NCBI RefSeq assembly: GCF_016793285.1
Contig: NZ_JAEUMO010000104.1
Coordinates: 1-41,991, forward strand
Reading direction: 5' to 3'
Source: Phenylobacterium sp.
GTDB taxonomy: Bacteria; Pseudomonadota; Alphaproteobacteria; Caulobacterales; Caulobacteraceae
DNA length: 41,991 nt
A model generated the notes under the pieces. The model was not told the DNA's origin. It made no database searches and was given only the letters and a program-made list of their open reading frames with translations. The position numbers and the translations under genes were made by a program. Positions 15,939 through 25,116 of the stretch are shown piece after piece (positions within the stretch are counted from its first letter, which is position 1; every line of letters begins with the position of its first letter).

Positions 15939-16154
15939 TCAGAGGAAGCGTGGCCCTAGGGAAAGCAGGGCGACGATGACGATCGCCACGACCAGGATCA
16001 GCGCCGCGCGCGGGTTCGAACCCAGGACCGACTCCGACGGGCGGGCCGGCTTCGGCGGCGGCTTCCTGGCCGCCTTCTCCTTTTCCTTCCGGTACGCCTT
16101 CAGGTCGGTGACCCGGGGATCGTGACCGTTCGGCCTGGAGGGCTCCTTCGCCAT
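15939..16154 (-). CDS. Small tail-anchored-looking membrane protein (71 aa)
   Basis: The protein has a charged N-terminal half (KEPSRPNG...LKAYRKEKEKAARKPPPK) and a C-terminal hydrophobic helix (AALILVVAIVIVALLSLG) ending PRFL, so it should be anchored by its C-terminus. Its ATG overlaps the yebC stop (TGATG), so the two are probably translated together. I recognise no family. The pairing with yebC suggests cotranscription, not a shared function. Confidence 0.8.
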   Translation of the reverse strand: MAKEPSRPNGHDPRVTDLKAYRKEKEKAARKPPPKPARPSESVLGSNPRAALILVVAIVIVALLSLGPRFL

Positions 16155-16900
16155 CAGCCGGCCAGCTTCTCCAGGTCCTCGGCCGAGATGTCGGCGTTGG
16201 AGTAGACGTTCTGGACGTCATCGTCGTCCTCGAGCGTCTCGATCAGCTTCATGAGGGTCGCCAGCGCGTCGCCGTCGATCGGCGTCAGCGCCTTGGGTCG
16301 CCAGGCGAGCTTCGTCGACGTCGCCGCGCCGAGGGCCGCTTCCAGCGCCGCCGAGACGTCGTTCAGCGCGTCGAACGCCGTCCAGATGGTGTGGCCGTCC
16401 TCGTCGGACTCGACGTCGTCGGCGCCGGCCTCGATGGCGGCCTCCATCACCTTGTCCTCGGAGCCGGCCGAGGCGGCGTAGGTGATCTGGCCCACGCGGT
16501 CCCACATGAACGAGACCGAGCCGGTTTCGCCGAGGTTGCCGCCGCATTTGGTGAAGGTGGAGCGCACGGTCGAGGCCGAGCGGTTGCGGTTGTCGGTCAG
16601 CACCTCGACGATCACGCCGACGCCGCCGGGGCCGAAGCCTTCGTAGCGGATCTCGTCGTAGGACTCGGCCTCGCCGCCCGCGGCCTTCTTGATGGCGCGC
16701 TCGATCACGTCCTTGGGCAGGGACTCGGCCTTGGCGTTGTTCACCGCCAGGCGCAGGCGGGCGTTCATCGCCGGATCGGGCAGGCCCATCTTCGCCGCCA
16801 CGGTGATCTCGCGGGAGAGCTTGGAGAACAGCTTGGAGCGCGCGGAGTCCGCGCGGCCCTTGCGGTGCATGATGTTCTTGAACTTTGAGTGGCCGGCCAT
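16154..16900 (-). CDS. yebC: YebC/PmpR family DNA-binding or translation-related protein (248 aa)
   Basis: The start [20 protein letters not shown] is the signature of the YebC/TACO1 family. The three-domain pattern continues with [38 protein letters not shown] sequence, [22 protein letters not shown] and [16 protein letters not shown]. Family members act as transcriptional regulators or help ribosomes translate proline-rich stretches; which applies here is not shown. Length is normal. In many alphaproteobacteria yebC lies directly upstream of ruvC. Here it lies on the same strand about 13 kb away from ruvC. Confidence 0.96.
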   Translation of the reverse strand: MAGHSKFKNIMHRKGRADSARSKLFSKLSREITVAAKMGLPDPAMNARLRLAVNNAKAESLPKDVIERAIKKAAGGEAESYDEIRYEGFGPGGVGVIVEVLTDNRNRSASTVRSTFTKCGGNLGETGSVSFMWDRVGQITYAASAGSEDKVMEAAIEAGADDVESDEDGHTIWTAFDALNDVSAALEAALGAATSTKLAWRPKALTPIDGDALATLMKLIETLEDDDDVQNVYSNADISAEDLEKLAG

Positions 16901-16981
16901 GGTCCGTCGGTGGTCGTGACTTGAGAGGTCGGAGCTTCTACCCCACCCGGCCGGGCTCGCGGAACCCCCCGCCGACGGCGA

Positions 16982-18190
16982 TCAGGCGAGGGCGGTCGCC
17001 GCGCGACGGCGGCGGACCATCGCGCCGACCGCGCCGAAGCCCAGGATCATCATCGCCCAGGTCGCGGGCTCGGGGATGCCGGCGCGCAGGTCGTGGACCG
17101 GCTGGGCGATCGAAAGGCCGCCGGAGAAACCTCCGAGGCGGATCTCGCCGTTCTGGATCAGGCTCCTGGCCACGACCGAGCCCTCGATCGAATTGCCGAA
17201 CTTCAGCTCGGCGTTGGGGGCCAGGATCGACCCGAACCAGCTCTTCGAGTTCAGGTTGATGCTGGTGGCTTCGTAGAAGTTCCAGATCACCGAGGCGCCG
17301 AGGCCCTGGCCGTTGTTGAAGTTGATGCTGCCGGGCAGGCTGATGTTCGTGCCGGCGACGTTCACGATCACGGCGTCGTAGCCGCTCGGCGTGTTGAACT
17401 TCAGGTTGCTGCGGCCCTGCAGCAGGGCCGGCAGGTCGGCGATCGTGTAGACGGCGACGCCCGTGCCCGCGCCGGGGTTGAACACCGCGTTCCACTTGTC
17501 GGGCGTCTCGACCAGGTTCGTGGCCTGGAGGCCCGACAGGTATTCCGAGGTCGCTTCCAGCTCGGCGGCGTAGTCCAGCGCCTGCTGTTCCAACTGGGCC
17601 GAGAGCCCGCCCACCTGGGACGGGTAGCCCGTATGCCTCACGCCGTTCGAGTTCTTGCTGATCGCGCCGCCCGCGTAGAGGTCGGTGGCGTTCGTGCCGT
17701 CGATCTTGCCGCCGGCATAGACGGTCCTGGCGTTGGTCTGGGCGACGTCGCCGCCGGCCGTGACCGTGGCGCCGTTGGCGTTGACCTTCTTGACGTTGCC
17801 GCCGGCGGTGACCGAACCGCCGCCGTTCATGTTGGCGCCGGAGTCGAGGTTTCCGCCCACGACGACCGCGCCGCCGTTGCTGACGTTCTTGGCGCCGCCC
17901 GTGACGCTGCCGGCCACGGTCAGCGCGACGCCACCCGACTGGCCCGACCTGGTCATGTAGTTCGACGAGCCGCCGGTGAGGTTGCCGCCGACGAAGGTGC
18001 GGCCCTGAACGCCCTGGCTCGACTGCAGGTCCTTCAGCGCGATGAGGTTGTAGTCGCGCATGGCCTGGAGGCCCGCGTTGATCTGCGCGGCGTTGTCCGC
18101 GGCCGGCGCGGGGGCCGCGGCGGCCATGCCGGCGCCGGCCAGCACGAGGCCGGCGGCGAACAGGGCGGAGAGGGATCGGGCGAGACGCAT
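16982..18190 (-). CDS. Choice-of-anchor A, PEPxxWA-CTERM protein (402 aa)
   Basis: A signal peptide (MRLARSLSALFAAGLVLAGAGMAAAA) is followed by the choice-of-anchor A domain: YNLIALKDLQ, GRTFVGGNLTGG, and repeated AGGxV/AGGxI units forming a long beta-rich or beta-helix-like region (residues about 75-200). Then come YDAVIVNVAGTNISLPGSINFNNGQ and FGSILAPNAELKFGNSIEGSVVARSL. The tail IPEPATWAMMILGFGAVGAMVRRRR is a full PEPxxWA-CTERM sorting signal. The domain is typical of bacterial surface or matrix proteins. The start at 18190 was chosen for the signal peptide; upstream residues in frame are not protein-like. Confidence 0.9.
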   Translation of the reverse strand: MRLARSLSALFAAGLVLAGAGMAAAAPAPAADNAAQINAGLQAMRDYNLIALKDLQSSQGVQGRTFVGGNLTGGSSNYMTRSGQSGGVALTVAGSVTGGAKNVSNGGAVVVGGNLDSGANMNGGGSVTAGGNVKKVNANGATVTAGGDVAQTNARTVYAGGKIDGTNATDLYAGGAISKNSNGVRHTGYPSQVGGLSAQLEQQALDYAAELEATSEYLSGLQATNLVETPDKWNAVFNPGAGTGVAVYTIADLPALLQGRSNLKFNTPSGYDAVIVNVAGTNISLPGSINFNNGQGLGASVIWNFYEATSINLNSKSWFGSILAPNAELKFGNSIEGSVVARSLIQNGEIRLGGFSGGLSIAQPVHDLRAGIPEPATWAMMILGFGAVGAMVRRRRAATALA

Positions 18191-18413
18191 CTGACAGAAC
18201 CTACGCACGGCAGCGGCTAAAGACGCGCTGAGACCCCCCGATCCGTTCAGCGGCGCGGCGTATGCCCGAGCTTTAGTGTGCAGTGCAACATACAGAATGT
18301 CGCAGCCCCAGGTGGGGTGGAGCGTCGCGGAGGTTGCAGGCGACGGCGGATGAAGGGGCGAGGCGGCGCGTGACCTGCTGGCGTCGCCGCCGCGACATGG
18401 AGCATAAGATACC

Positions 18414-18433
18414 GAATATATTGAAAAATATTC
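18414..18433. promoter_or_regulatory. AT-rich inverted repeat upstream of the choice-of-anchor A gene
   Basis: GAATAT-ATTGAAAA-ATATTC forms a 6-8-6 inverted repeat in the 245-bp gap between the M61-like gene stop (18436) and the choice-of-anchor A start (18190). The AT-rich tract stands out from its surroundings and could be part of a promoter or operator. I see nothing else in this gap. Confidence 0.35.
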
Positions 18434-18435
18434 TC

Positions 18436-19947
18436 CTACAGCCCGGCGATCCTGCGCGCGCACTCGGAGACCTGTTCTCGGGTCAGATCAGGTAGAAACT
18501 GAATCTTGCGTACAGACGTGTCGTTGTCGCCGTAAGGCCAGTAGGCGATGCGACGCGGCCTGGCCTTGCTGCTCATCTTGGGGAGCCGGACCAGGAGCTC
18601 GATCTGCCGGCTGCGGTCGCCGGCGCTGAAGGTCCAGGACTCCAGCCGCATCCCGTCGCGCACGCCGGAGTTCCAGGCAGGGCCGCGGCGCCGCACGCCG
18701 GCGACGGTCCTGCTGGCGAACGAGCGGGTCGTGTCGAAGCCGGCGTCGAAGCCCGGCGAGACGGTGACACGGGCCAGGATGCAGCCGCCGAAGAGCTCGT
18801 CCGGCAGCGGGATCGGCGGATTCCCCTCGGCGTAGCGGGCGATGTCGGGGCGGATGTCGAGGCCGGCGGTGACCCACACGGCGGAGATCAGGCCGGTGAC
18901 CGTGTCGGGCCCCTGGCCGGGCGCGAACCGGCGGTAGTGGTCGCGCATGCGCTGGACCACGTCGTCGAGGTCGGCCTTGCCGCCGGTCTTGCGACGCACG
19001 TCGTCGTCCCACTTGAGCGCCAGGATCGCGCCGCGTGCAGCGGCGTCGGTCGATGCATCGGTGTCGACCCAGCGGCCGACCCAGTCGTCGGCGCTCATGG
19101 CGCCCGCGCGGACCAGCGCCCGGTCGGTGACGAAGCGGCCAAGCCCGCCGGTGAGCCAGGGCGCCGGCTTGGCGGGCGCCCGCCCGGCCTGCCGCTCGAG
19201 CACGCCGTCCACGTGCGCCTCGACGAGGGCGCGGCGGAGTTCGGCGTCGGAGAGGCCGGAGGGCGGCGCGACAAAGCCGTCGTCACGGTCCAGGCCGCGT
19301 TCCGGCGCCGCGGCGCGGGTGACGAAGAAGGGGCCGGCGGGCTCGCCGAGATAGGACCGGACGGCGGCGACGGCGGGCGCGACGGCGGCGGCGAGCTTCT
19401 CGGGGCCGTCGCGGTCGTCCGCGAGCGTGGCCGCGCGGATGACGCCCCCGGGCGTGGTCTGCTCGGCGGTGCGGATGGCCGGGCCGGCGACGAGGACCGA
19501 GCGGCGGACGTCACCGACCGTCAGCGGCCGGCCCAGACCCGCGTGGTCGAGGTCGGAGGCGACGCGCCACCCCTTGGGCAGCTTGGACCAGCGGACGCCG
19601 GCCGACAGCGCATCCCACCCCACCGGCTCGGCGAACACGGCCTCGCCCAGCGCCGCGACCTCCGGCCCGCCGCCGACGGTGTAGCGGATACGCAGGCCCG
19701 CGCCGGGCTTGTGGCGCAGCGTGCGGACGTCGCCGACGGTATCGACGCCCGCCCCGCTCACCTTCAGCGTCGCCGCGGCGCCGGGCGGCAGCCGCAACTG
19801 GGTCTCGCCGTCGGGCTCGCCGGCGAGGCGCATGTCGACGGCGAGCGCGCCGGTCGGCGCCAGGGTCACGCGATAGTCCACGAAGGACGCCGGGGCGGCG
19901 CCCAGCAGCGGCAGGGCCGCGGCGGCGATGGCGAAGGCTCGGATCAT
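18436..19947 (-). CDS. M61 aminopeptidase-like exported protein lacking the zinc site (503 aa)
   Basis: The layout fits M61 (glycyl aminopeptidase) proteins: signal peptide (MIRAFAIAAAALPLLGA), N-terminal beta domain (YRVTLAPTGALAVDMRL), helical catalytic-like domain, and C-terminal PDZ-like part (VAGVRRRGPAWNSGVRDGMRLESW). Where family members have HExxH, this protein has ALVEAHVDGVLE, and the later metal-binding EG segment reads WLTGGLGRFV. It therefore looks catalytically dead and may be a binding or scaffold protein. It is the last gene of a four-gene reverse-strand unit, starting 13 bases after the phosphatase gene stop. Family membership is inferred from architecture. Confidence 0.75.
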   Translation of the reverse strand: MIRAFAIAAAALPLLGAAPASFVDYRVTLAPTGALAVDMRLAGEPDGETQLRLPPGAAATLKVSGAGVDTVGDVRTLRHKPGAGLRIRYTVGGGPEVAALGEAVFAEPVGWDALSAGVRWSKLPKGWRVASDLDHAGLGRPLTVGDVRRSVLVAGPAIRTAEQTTPGGVIRAATLADDRDGPEKLAAAVAPAVAAVRSYLGEPAGPFFVTRAAAPERGLDRDDGFVAPPSGLSDAELRRALVEAHVDGVLERQAGRAPAKPAPWLTGGLGRFVTDRALVRAGAMSADDWVGRWVDTDASTDAAARGAILALKWDDDVRRKTGGKADLDDVVQRMRDHYRRFAPGQGPDTVTGLISAVWVTAGLDIRPDIARYAEGNPPIPLPDELFGGCILARVTVSPGFDAGFDTTRSFASRTVAGVRRRGPAWNSGVRDGMRLESWTFSAGDRSRQIELLVRLPKMSSKARPRRIAYWPYGDNDTSVRKIQFLPDLTREQVSECARRIAGL

Positions 19948-19960
19948 CCGTCCCGGAGGG

Positions 19961-20547
19961 CTATTCGACAGGCTCGCAGTCGAACCGGTCGATCTGGCCG
20001 TTTTGAAGGCGATAGAGCGCGTCCTGCGGCACGTCCTGGTTCAGGGTCGCGCGCCGGTCGAGCCCCGCATAGGCGCCGCGGGCCAGGCGGCCCCAGACGC
20101 CATGGCTCACCGCGATGACGCGGCGGCCGGGCTCCGGCGGCAGGGAGGCCAGCCAGCTCGCGGCGCGGCCCATCACGTCCTCGAAGGTCTCGCCGCCGCC
20201 CGGCGCGCCGAAGAAGCGTTCGCCGTCATAGCCGCGGTGCGGGTCGTCGCGACGCACGTCGTCCCAGAGCCGGCCCTCCCACTCGCCGCAGCAGATCTCC
20301 ATCAGCCGGTCGTCGGTCTGGACGCCGAGGCCGGTGGCGGCGGCGACGGCCTCGGCGGTGCGCCGGGCGCGGCCGGTCGGGCTGGAGATCAGTCGCCAGT
20401 CGCCCTCCTCGCGCCGGACCAGGTCGGCGGCGAGGCCCGCCATGGCCACGGCCTGACGCTCGCCCAGCGGCGTCAGGTCGCTTTCGAGGCGGCCCTGGAC
20501 GCGGCGTTCGCGGTTCCAGAAGGTCTGGCCGTGCCGCAGCAGCAGGA

Positions 20548-20551
<4 letters not shown>
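19961..20551 (-). CDS. Histidine phosphatase family protein (196 aa)
   Basis: The N-terminal LLRHGQT motif supplies the phosphorylated His7 and the RHG signature of the phosphoglycerate-mutase-like superfamily. Further features are [12 protein letters not shown] (the second Arg), [12 protein letters not shown] (acid donor Glu) and VSHGVWGR (second His). It is likely a cytoplasmic small-molecule phosphatase; the substrate cannot be assigned. The ATG overlaps the SDR stop by four bases (ATGA), indicating translational coupling. The M61-like gene follows after 13 bases. Confidence 0.92.
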
Positions 20552-21333
<782 letters not shown>

Positions 21334-21364
21334 GGTGTGTCCTTCAGATGTGTCTGGCGCCGCA

Positions 21365-22213
21365 CTAGGCGTTCGTCTTGGCGCGCGCGGCGGCGGTCGT
21401 GATGGCGTCGAGGAAAATGTCGTAGAGCGCGGGGGGCATGTCATGGCCCATGCCGGGGATGATCCGCAACTCGGCGCCGGGGATGGCCGCTGCCGTCTGC
21501 TCGCCGCCGATGGGCTGGACCAGCGGATCGTCGGCGCCGTGCAGCACGACGACGGGGATCTTCAGGCCCTTCAGCGCCTCGGCGCGGTCGCCGTCGGCGC
21601 CGATCGCCTGGCGCTGGCGCGCCACGCCGGCCGGGTTGAAGCCGCGCGCGTGCTCGGCGATGGCGCGTTCGCGCAGCGCGCCGTCGGGCCAGGGATAGCC
21701 GGGGCTGCCGATGGTGACGGCGTTCTTCACCGCGTTGGCGATGAAGGCCTCGAAGTCGGCCCGGGGGTCCGGCGGGGCGACGGTGATGACCGCCATGGCC
21801 TCGGGGGTGGCCTGCACGTCGCCGCTCGTGGCCGACATGATCGAGGTCATCGAGAGCACGCGGTCCGGGTAGTCGATGGCGATGCGCTGGACGATCATCC
21901 CGCCCATCGACACCCCCGCGATGTGGGCCTGCCGGACGCCCGCCGCGTCGAGGACGGCCATGGCGTCGGCGGCCATGTCCTTCAGGACGTAGCGCTGGCC
22001 GTCCAGCCAACTGGAGAGGCCGGTGTCGCGGTTGTCCATGCGGATCACGCGGAAACCCCTGGCGGCCAGCCTGTCGCAGAAATCCGCCGGCCAGCGGGTC
22101 ATCTGCGACCCCAGGCCGTTGATCAGCAGGACGGTCTCCGGCGTCCCGCGGGGCGCGCCGTCGCCGAAGGTTTCGTATTCGAGCGAAATGGCGCCGTTCG
22201 TCGCTTTAGGCAT
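21365..22213 (-). CDS. Alpha/beta fold hydrolase (282 aa)
   Basis: The fold shows a [16 protein letters not shown] oxyanion region, the nucleophile elbow AGVSMGG (Ser102), an acid in LHGADDPLV, and His in PGMGHDMP, giving a complete Ser-Asp-His triad. The sequence is close to the aclacinomycin methylesterase RdmC-like and 3-oxoadipate enol-lactonase-like hydrolases, but no specific substrate is supported. The start MPKATNG at 22213 was chosen because GGAGGGA lies five bases upstream; an earlier in-frame start at 22231 has no such site. It appears to be the first gene of the unit hydrolase-SDR-phosphatase-M61-like. Confidence 0.9.
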   Translation of the reverse strand: MPKATNGAISLEYETFGDGAPRGTPETVLLINGLGSQMTRWPADFCDRLAARGFRVIRMDNRDTGLSSWLDGQRYVLKDMAADAMAVLDAAGVRQAHIAGVSMGGMIVQRIAIDYPDRVLSMTSIMSATSGDVQATPEAMAVITVAPPDPRADFEAFIANAVKNAVTIGSPGYPWPDGALRERAIAEHARGFNPAGVARQRQAIGADGDRAEALKGLKIPVVVLHGADDPLVQPIGGEQTAAAIPGAELRIIPGMGHDMPPALYDIFLDAITTAAARAKTNA

Positions 22214-22356
22214 CGTTCCCTCCGTGAGCACCGTATCCTGTGGGTTGCAGTCCGGAACTTCGAACCATCCCCGAGCGTGAAACGTCTGGTCTTCCGAATG
22301 CTACTGCGACAATCATGGCGGCAAGAGTCGCCTTGGGGGAGGGGTCTGACCGAAGC

Positions 22357-22455
22357 ATGCGCGTGATCGTTCCCCTTCTGCTGTCGTTGGCGATGTGGGT
22401 GTTCATCCTGCTCGGGCTGGCCGGACTCTGGCTGAAGGTCTTCGGGAAGGCCTGA
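22357..22455 (+). CDS. Small single-pass membrane protein (32 aa)
   Basis: The reading frame MRVIVPLLLSLAMWVFILLGLAGL...KVFGKA is almost entirely a hydrophobic helix with a short basic C-terminus. It lies divergent from the alpha/beta hydrolase and converges on the quinone oxidoreductase, 15 bases before that gene's stop. A GGGGGAGGGG tract lies about 12 bases before the ATG. No family is recognised. It is too short to be certain. Confidence 0.45.
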   Translation: MRVIVPLLLSLAMWVFILLGLAGLWLKVFGKA

Positions 22456-22470
22456 GCCGGCGCCGCCGGA

Positions 22471-23436
22471 TCACGGGATCAGCAACACCCGTCCCACCGC
22501 CTTGCGGCTCTCGATGTAGGCGTGCGCCGCGGCGGCCTCGGACAGCGGGAACTCCCGGTCGATCACCACCTTCAGGTCGCCCTTGGCCACGCGCTCGATC
22601 AGGCTGGCGATGTTCTTCTGCACGCGGTCGGTGTTGATCTCCGCGCCCAGGAAGACCCCCGAGATCGTGCGGTTGCCGCCCATCAGGGTGGAGAGGTCCA
22701 TCTTCTGACGGTCGCGCCCGGCCTGGCCGACGGTGGAGACGCGGCCGCGGTAGGCCAGCGCCAGGATCGAGCCCTGCAGCACCGCGCCGCCGACCGAATC
22801 GACCACGACGTCCGCACCCTTCTTGCCGGTGAGGCGCATGACCTCATCGACCACGTCGTGGGTGGCGTAGTTGATGCCGTGGGTCATCCCGAGGCTCTTG
22901 AGCCGCTCGAGGCGCTCGTCCGACGAGGCCGTGGCGATCACCATCGAGGCGCCGGCCTTCGCGGCGAGCTGGATCGCGGCCACGCCCACGCCGGACGCCC
23001 CGGCCTGGATCAGCGCGACCTCGCCGGCCTTCAGGCGTCCGAACTCGAACAGGCAGTCGTCGGCGGTGCCGAAGGTGACCGGGATCGCCGAGGCTTCCCT
23101 GGTCGACAGGCCGTCCGGGATCTTCCAGGCGGTCTTGGCGGAGACGGCGCGCAGCTCGGCGTGGCTGCCCCAGCCGCCGGTCGTGCAGACGCGGTCGCCG
23201 ACCTTGAAGTTCGAGACCTCGGAGCCGACCTCGATCACCTCGCCGGCGGCCTGGTAGCCGACCACGTGCGGGTTGGTCATGAGCGGGCCGCCGAAGCGGT
23301 TGAGGGTGTCGCCGCCTTCGATGGCGACGGCCTCGACGCGGATCAGGATGCCCTTCGGATGGCACTGCGGATCGGGGACGTCCTCGTACTTCAGGACCTC
23401 GGGCGGACCGTTCTCGTAGTAGACCGCGGCCTTCAT
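22471..23436 (-). CDS. Quinone oxidoreductase-like MDR family protein (321 aa)
   Basis: This is a zinc-free medium-chain dehydrogenase/reductase, of the NADPH:quinone or enoyl reductase type. The N-terminal GroES-like domain contains VVGYQAAGEVIEVGSEVSNFKVGDRV. The nucleotide-binding domain has GASGVGVAAIQLAAKAGA followed by ATASSDERL. The usual zinc-binding Cys/His set is absent. The protein is cytoplasmic and its substrate is not defined. The start at 23436 lies 15 bases from a perfect palindrome (23452-23467) shared with the divergent VOC gene, suggesting common regulation. Confidence 0.92.
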   Translation of the reverse strand: MKAAVYYENGPPEVLKYEDVPDPQCHPKGILIRVEAVAIEGGDTLNRFGGPLMTNPHVVGYQAAGEVIEVGSEVSNFKVGDRVCTTGGWGSHAELRAVSAKTAWKIPDGLSTREASAIPVTFGTADDCLFEFGRLKAGEVALIQAGASGVGVAAIQLAAKAGASMVIATASSDERLERLKSLGMTHGINYATHDVVDEVMRLTGKKGADVVVDSVGGAVLQGSILALAYRGRVSTVGQAGRDRQKMDLSTLMGGNRTISGVFLGAEINTDRVQKNIASLIERVAKGDLKVVIDREFPLSEAAAAHAYIESRKAVGRVLLIP

Positions 23437-23451
23437 CGGACGTTCCTTCCC

Positions 23452-23467
23452 TCAAACGCTTGTTTGA
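23452..23467. promoter_or_regulatory. Perfect palindrome TCAAACGCTTGTTTGA, candidate operator
   Basis: TCAAAC-GCTT-GTTTGA has perfect 6-bp arms and lies between the divergent quinone oxidoreductase (start 23436) and VOC gene (start 23512). The form is typical of TetR-family operators. No regulator gene is adjacent. Confidence 0.6.
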
Positions 23468-23511
23468 CGAAACCCATTCCACGGCCATGCTGGCGGCGCA
23501 AGGGAGGACAC

Positions 23512-24189
23512 ATGCAGCTCGCCAAGCCCCGCCTCGACATCGGCCTCTCGACCAACGACATCGGCCCCATGCTGGCCTTCTGGCAGGGCGAGGCGGGCAT
23601 CCCGTTCGACCACCTGCTGCCGATCCGCAGGGGCCAGGACCAGCATCGGCACGACGTCCTGGGCAGCGTCCTGAAGATCAACCACCACGCCGCCCCGCTG
23701 CCGGCGGCCGCGCCCAGCGGCTATCTGGAACTGATGATCGCGCGCGAGGGCCTGAGCGAGGTCCGGGCGCTGGCCGATCCCGAGGGGAACCGCGTGAGCC
23801 TCGTCCCGCCCGGGCATGAGGGCGTCACGCAGATCGGCGTGCGGCTCGGCGTGCGCGACCTCGACGCGCACCGGCGCTTCTACGGCGAGGCGCTGGGGCT
23901 GCCGGAGGAGCGCCCCGGCGCGTTCCGCGCAGGCGAGAGCCTGATCCTGCTGGAGGCGGACCCCGAGGCGCCCGCCGACGCCGGCATGCAGGGGACCGGT
24001 TGGCGCTACATCACCTTCCAGGTCTTCAAGGTCGACGACGAGCACGCCGCGGTGCTGGCGAAGGGCGGGCGCGAGGCGCTGGCGCCGGTGACGCTCGGGA
24101 CCACGGCGCGGATCTCGATGGTGCGCGACCCGGACGGCAACTGGATCGAGCTCTCGCAGCGGGCCTCGATCGTGGGTAGCCTCGCCTGA
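23512..24189 (+). CDS. VOC (glyoxalase/dioxygenase superfamily) protein (225 aa)
   Basis: Two vicinal-oxygen-chelate modules are visible. The first runs from RLDIGLSTNDIGPMLAFWQGEAGIPFDHLLPI to about residue 100. The second runs from IGVRLGVRDLDAHRRFYGEALGLPE to RDPDGNWIELSQ, whose late Glu is a typical metal ligand. It could be a glyoxalase, extradiol dioxygenase or other VOC enzyme; the substrate is not deducible. AGGGAGG lies five bases before the ATG. The patatin gene follows 20 bases downstream, so the two are probably cotranscribed under the shared palindrome. Confidence 0.9.
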   Translation: MQLAKPRLDIGLSTNDIGPMLAFWQGEAGIPFDHLLPIRRGQDQHRHDVLGSVLKINHHAAPLPAAAPSGYLELMIAREGLSEVRALADPEGNRVSLVPPGHEGVTQIGVRLGVRDLDAHRRFYGEALGLPEERPGAFRAGESLILLEADPEAPADAGMQGTGWRYITFQVFKVDDEHAAVLAKGGREALAPVTLGTTARISMVRDPDGNWIELSQRASIVGSLA

Positions 24190-24209
24190 AAACGGGAGGG
24201 AGTCGCGCC

Positions 24210-25100
24210 ATGGGGTCACGCGCGCTGGTGCTGGGTGGCGGCGGTCCCGTGGGGATCGCCTGGGAAAGCGGCCTGCTCGCGGGCCTCGCCCGGGCCGGCG
24301 TCGATCTCGGCCGGGCGGAGTTCACGGTCGGCACCTCGGCGGGCTCGTTCGTGGGCGCGCGGCTGGCGATGGGGGCCGACACGGCGACCCTGGCCGATCC
24401 GATCCTGGGCGACGCGGCCTCGCCGGTGCAGTCGACCGACCGGGGCGGGCGCGCGCCGCCCGACATGTCGAAGATGATGCGCCTGATGGCGGCGGCGCAG
24501 CAGGGCGCGACGGACGCCGAGGCGGCGCGGGTCGAACTGGGGGCCTTCGCACTGGAGGCGCAGACCATCGACGAGGACGCGTTCATCAGGAGCTTCGGCA
24601 GGAGCTTCGCCAGCCTTCCCGACGACGCGTGGCCCACGCGCGGCTTCGCCTGCACCGCGGTCGATACCCGCACGGGCGCGTTCCAGCTCTGGACGAAGGA
24701 CTCCGGCGTGGGCGTGGTCCGCGCGGTGGCGTCGAGCTGCAGTGTCCCGGGCGTCTATCCGCCGGTCGCCATCCTGGGCCGCCGCTGGATGGACGGCGGC
24801 GTGCGCTCGCCGACCAACGCCGACCTGGCCGCGGGCCACGGGCGCGTGGTGGTGATCTCGGTGATGCCGCGCGAGTTCACGCCCGGGGCGTCGCTGGTGC
24901 GGATGTTCGAGAGCCTCGACGCCGAGGTCGAGACGCTGAAGGCCGGCGGCGCCGAAGTGGTGGTCGTCAGTCCCACGGCCGAGAGCCAGGCGGCCATGGG
25001 CGGCAACCTCATGGACTTCCGCAAGCGCGCCGACGCCGCCCGGGCGGGCCTGGCGCAGGGCGCGGCGATGGCGGAGGACCTGCGGGGGTTCTGGAACTGA
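24210..25100 (+). CDS. Patatin-like phospholipase family protein (296 aa)
   Basis: The N-terminal ALVLGGGGPVGIAWESG is the patatin oxyanion loop. The nucleophile lies in GTSAGS (Ser43), and the catalytic Asp is Asp195 in WMDGGVRSP. The Ser-Asp dyad is therefore complete. Patatins hydrolyse acyl esters of phospholipids or neutral lipids. No signal peptide or membrane span is visible. GGGAGGGAG lies about seven bases before the ATG. It follows the VOC gene closely and converges on the aminotransferase gene with only 16 bases between the stops. Confidence 0.93.
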   Translation: MGSRALVLGGGGPVGIAWESGLLAGLARAGVDLGRAEFTVGTSAGSFVGARLAMGADTATLADPILGDAASPVQSTDRGGRAPPDMSKMMRLMAAAQQGATDAEAARVELGAFALEAQTIDEDAFIRSFGRSFASLPDDAWPTRGFACTAVDTRTGAFQLWTKDSGVGVVRAVASSCSVPGVYPPVAILGRRWMDGGVRSPTNADLAAGHGRVVVISVMPREFTPGASLVRMFESLDAEVETLKAGGAEVVVVSPTAESQAAMGGNLMDFRKRADAARAGLAQGAAMAEDLRGFWN

Positions 25101-25116
25101 CCCTGCCGCCCCGGTT

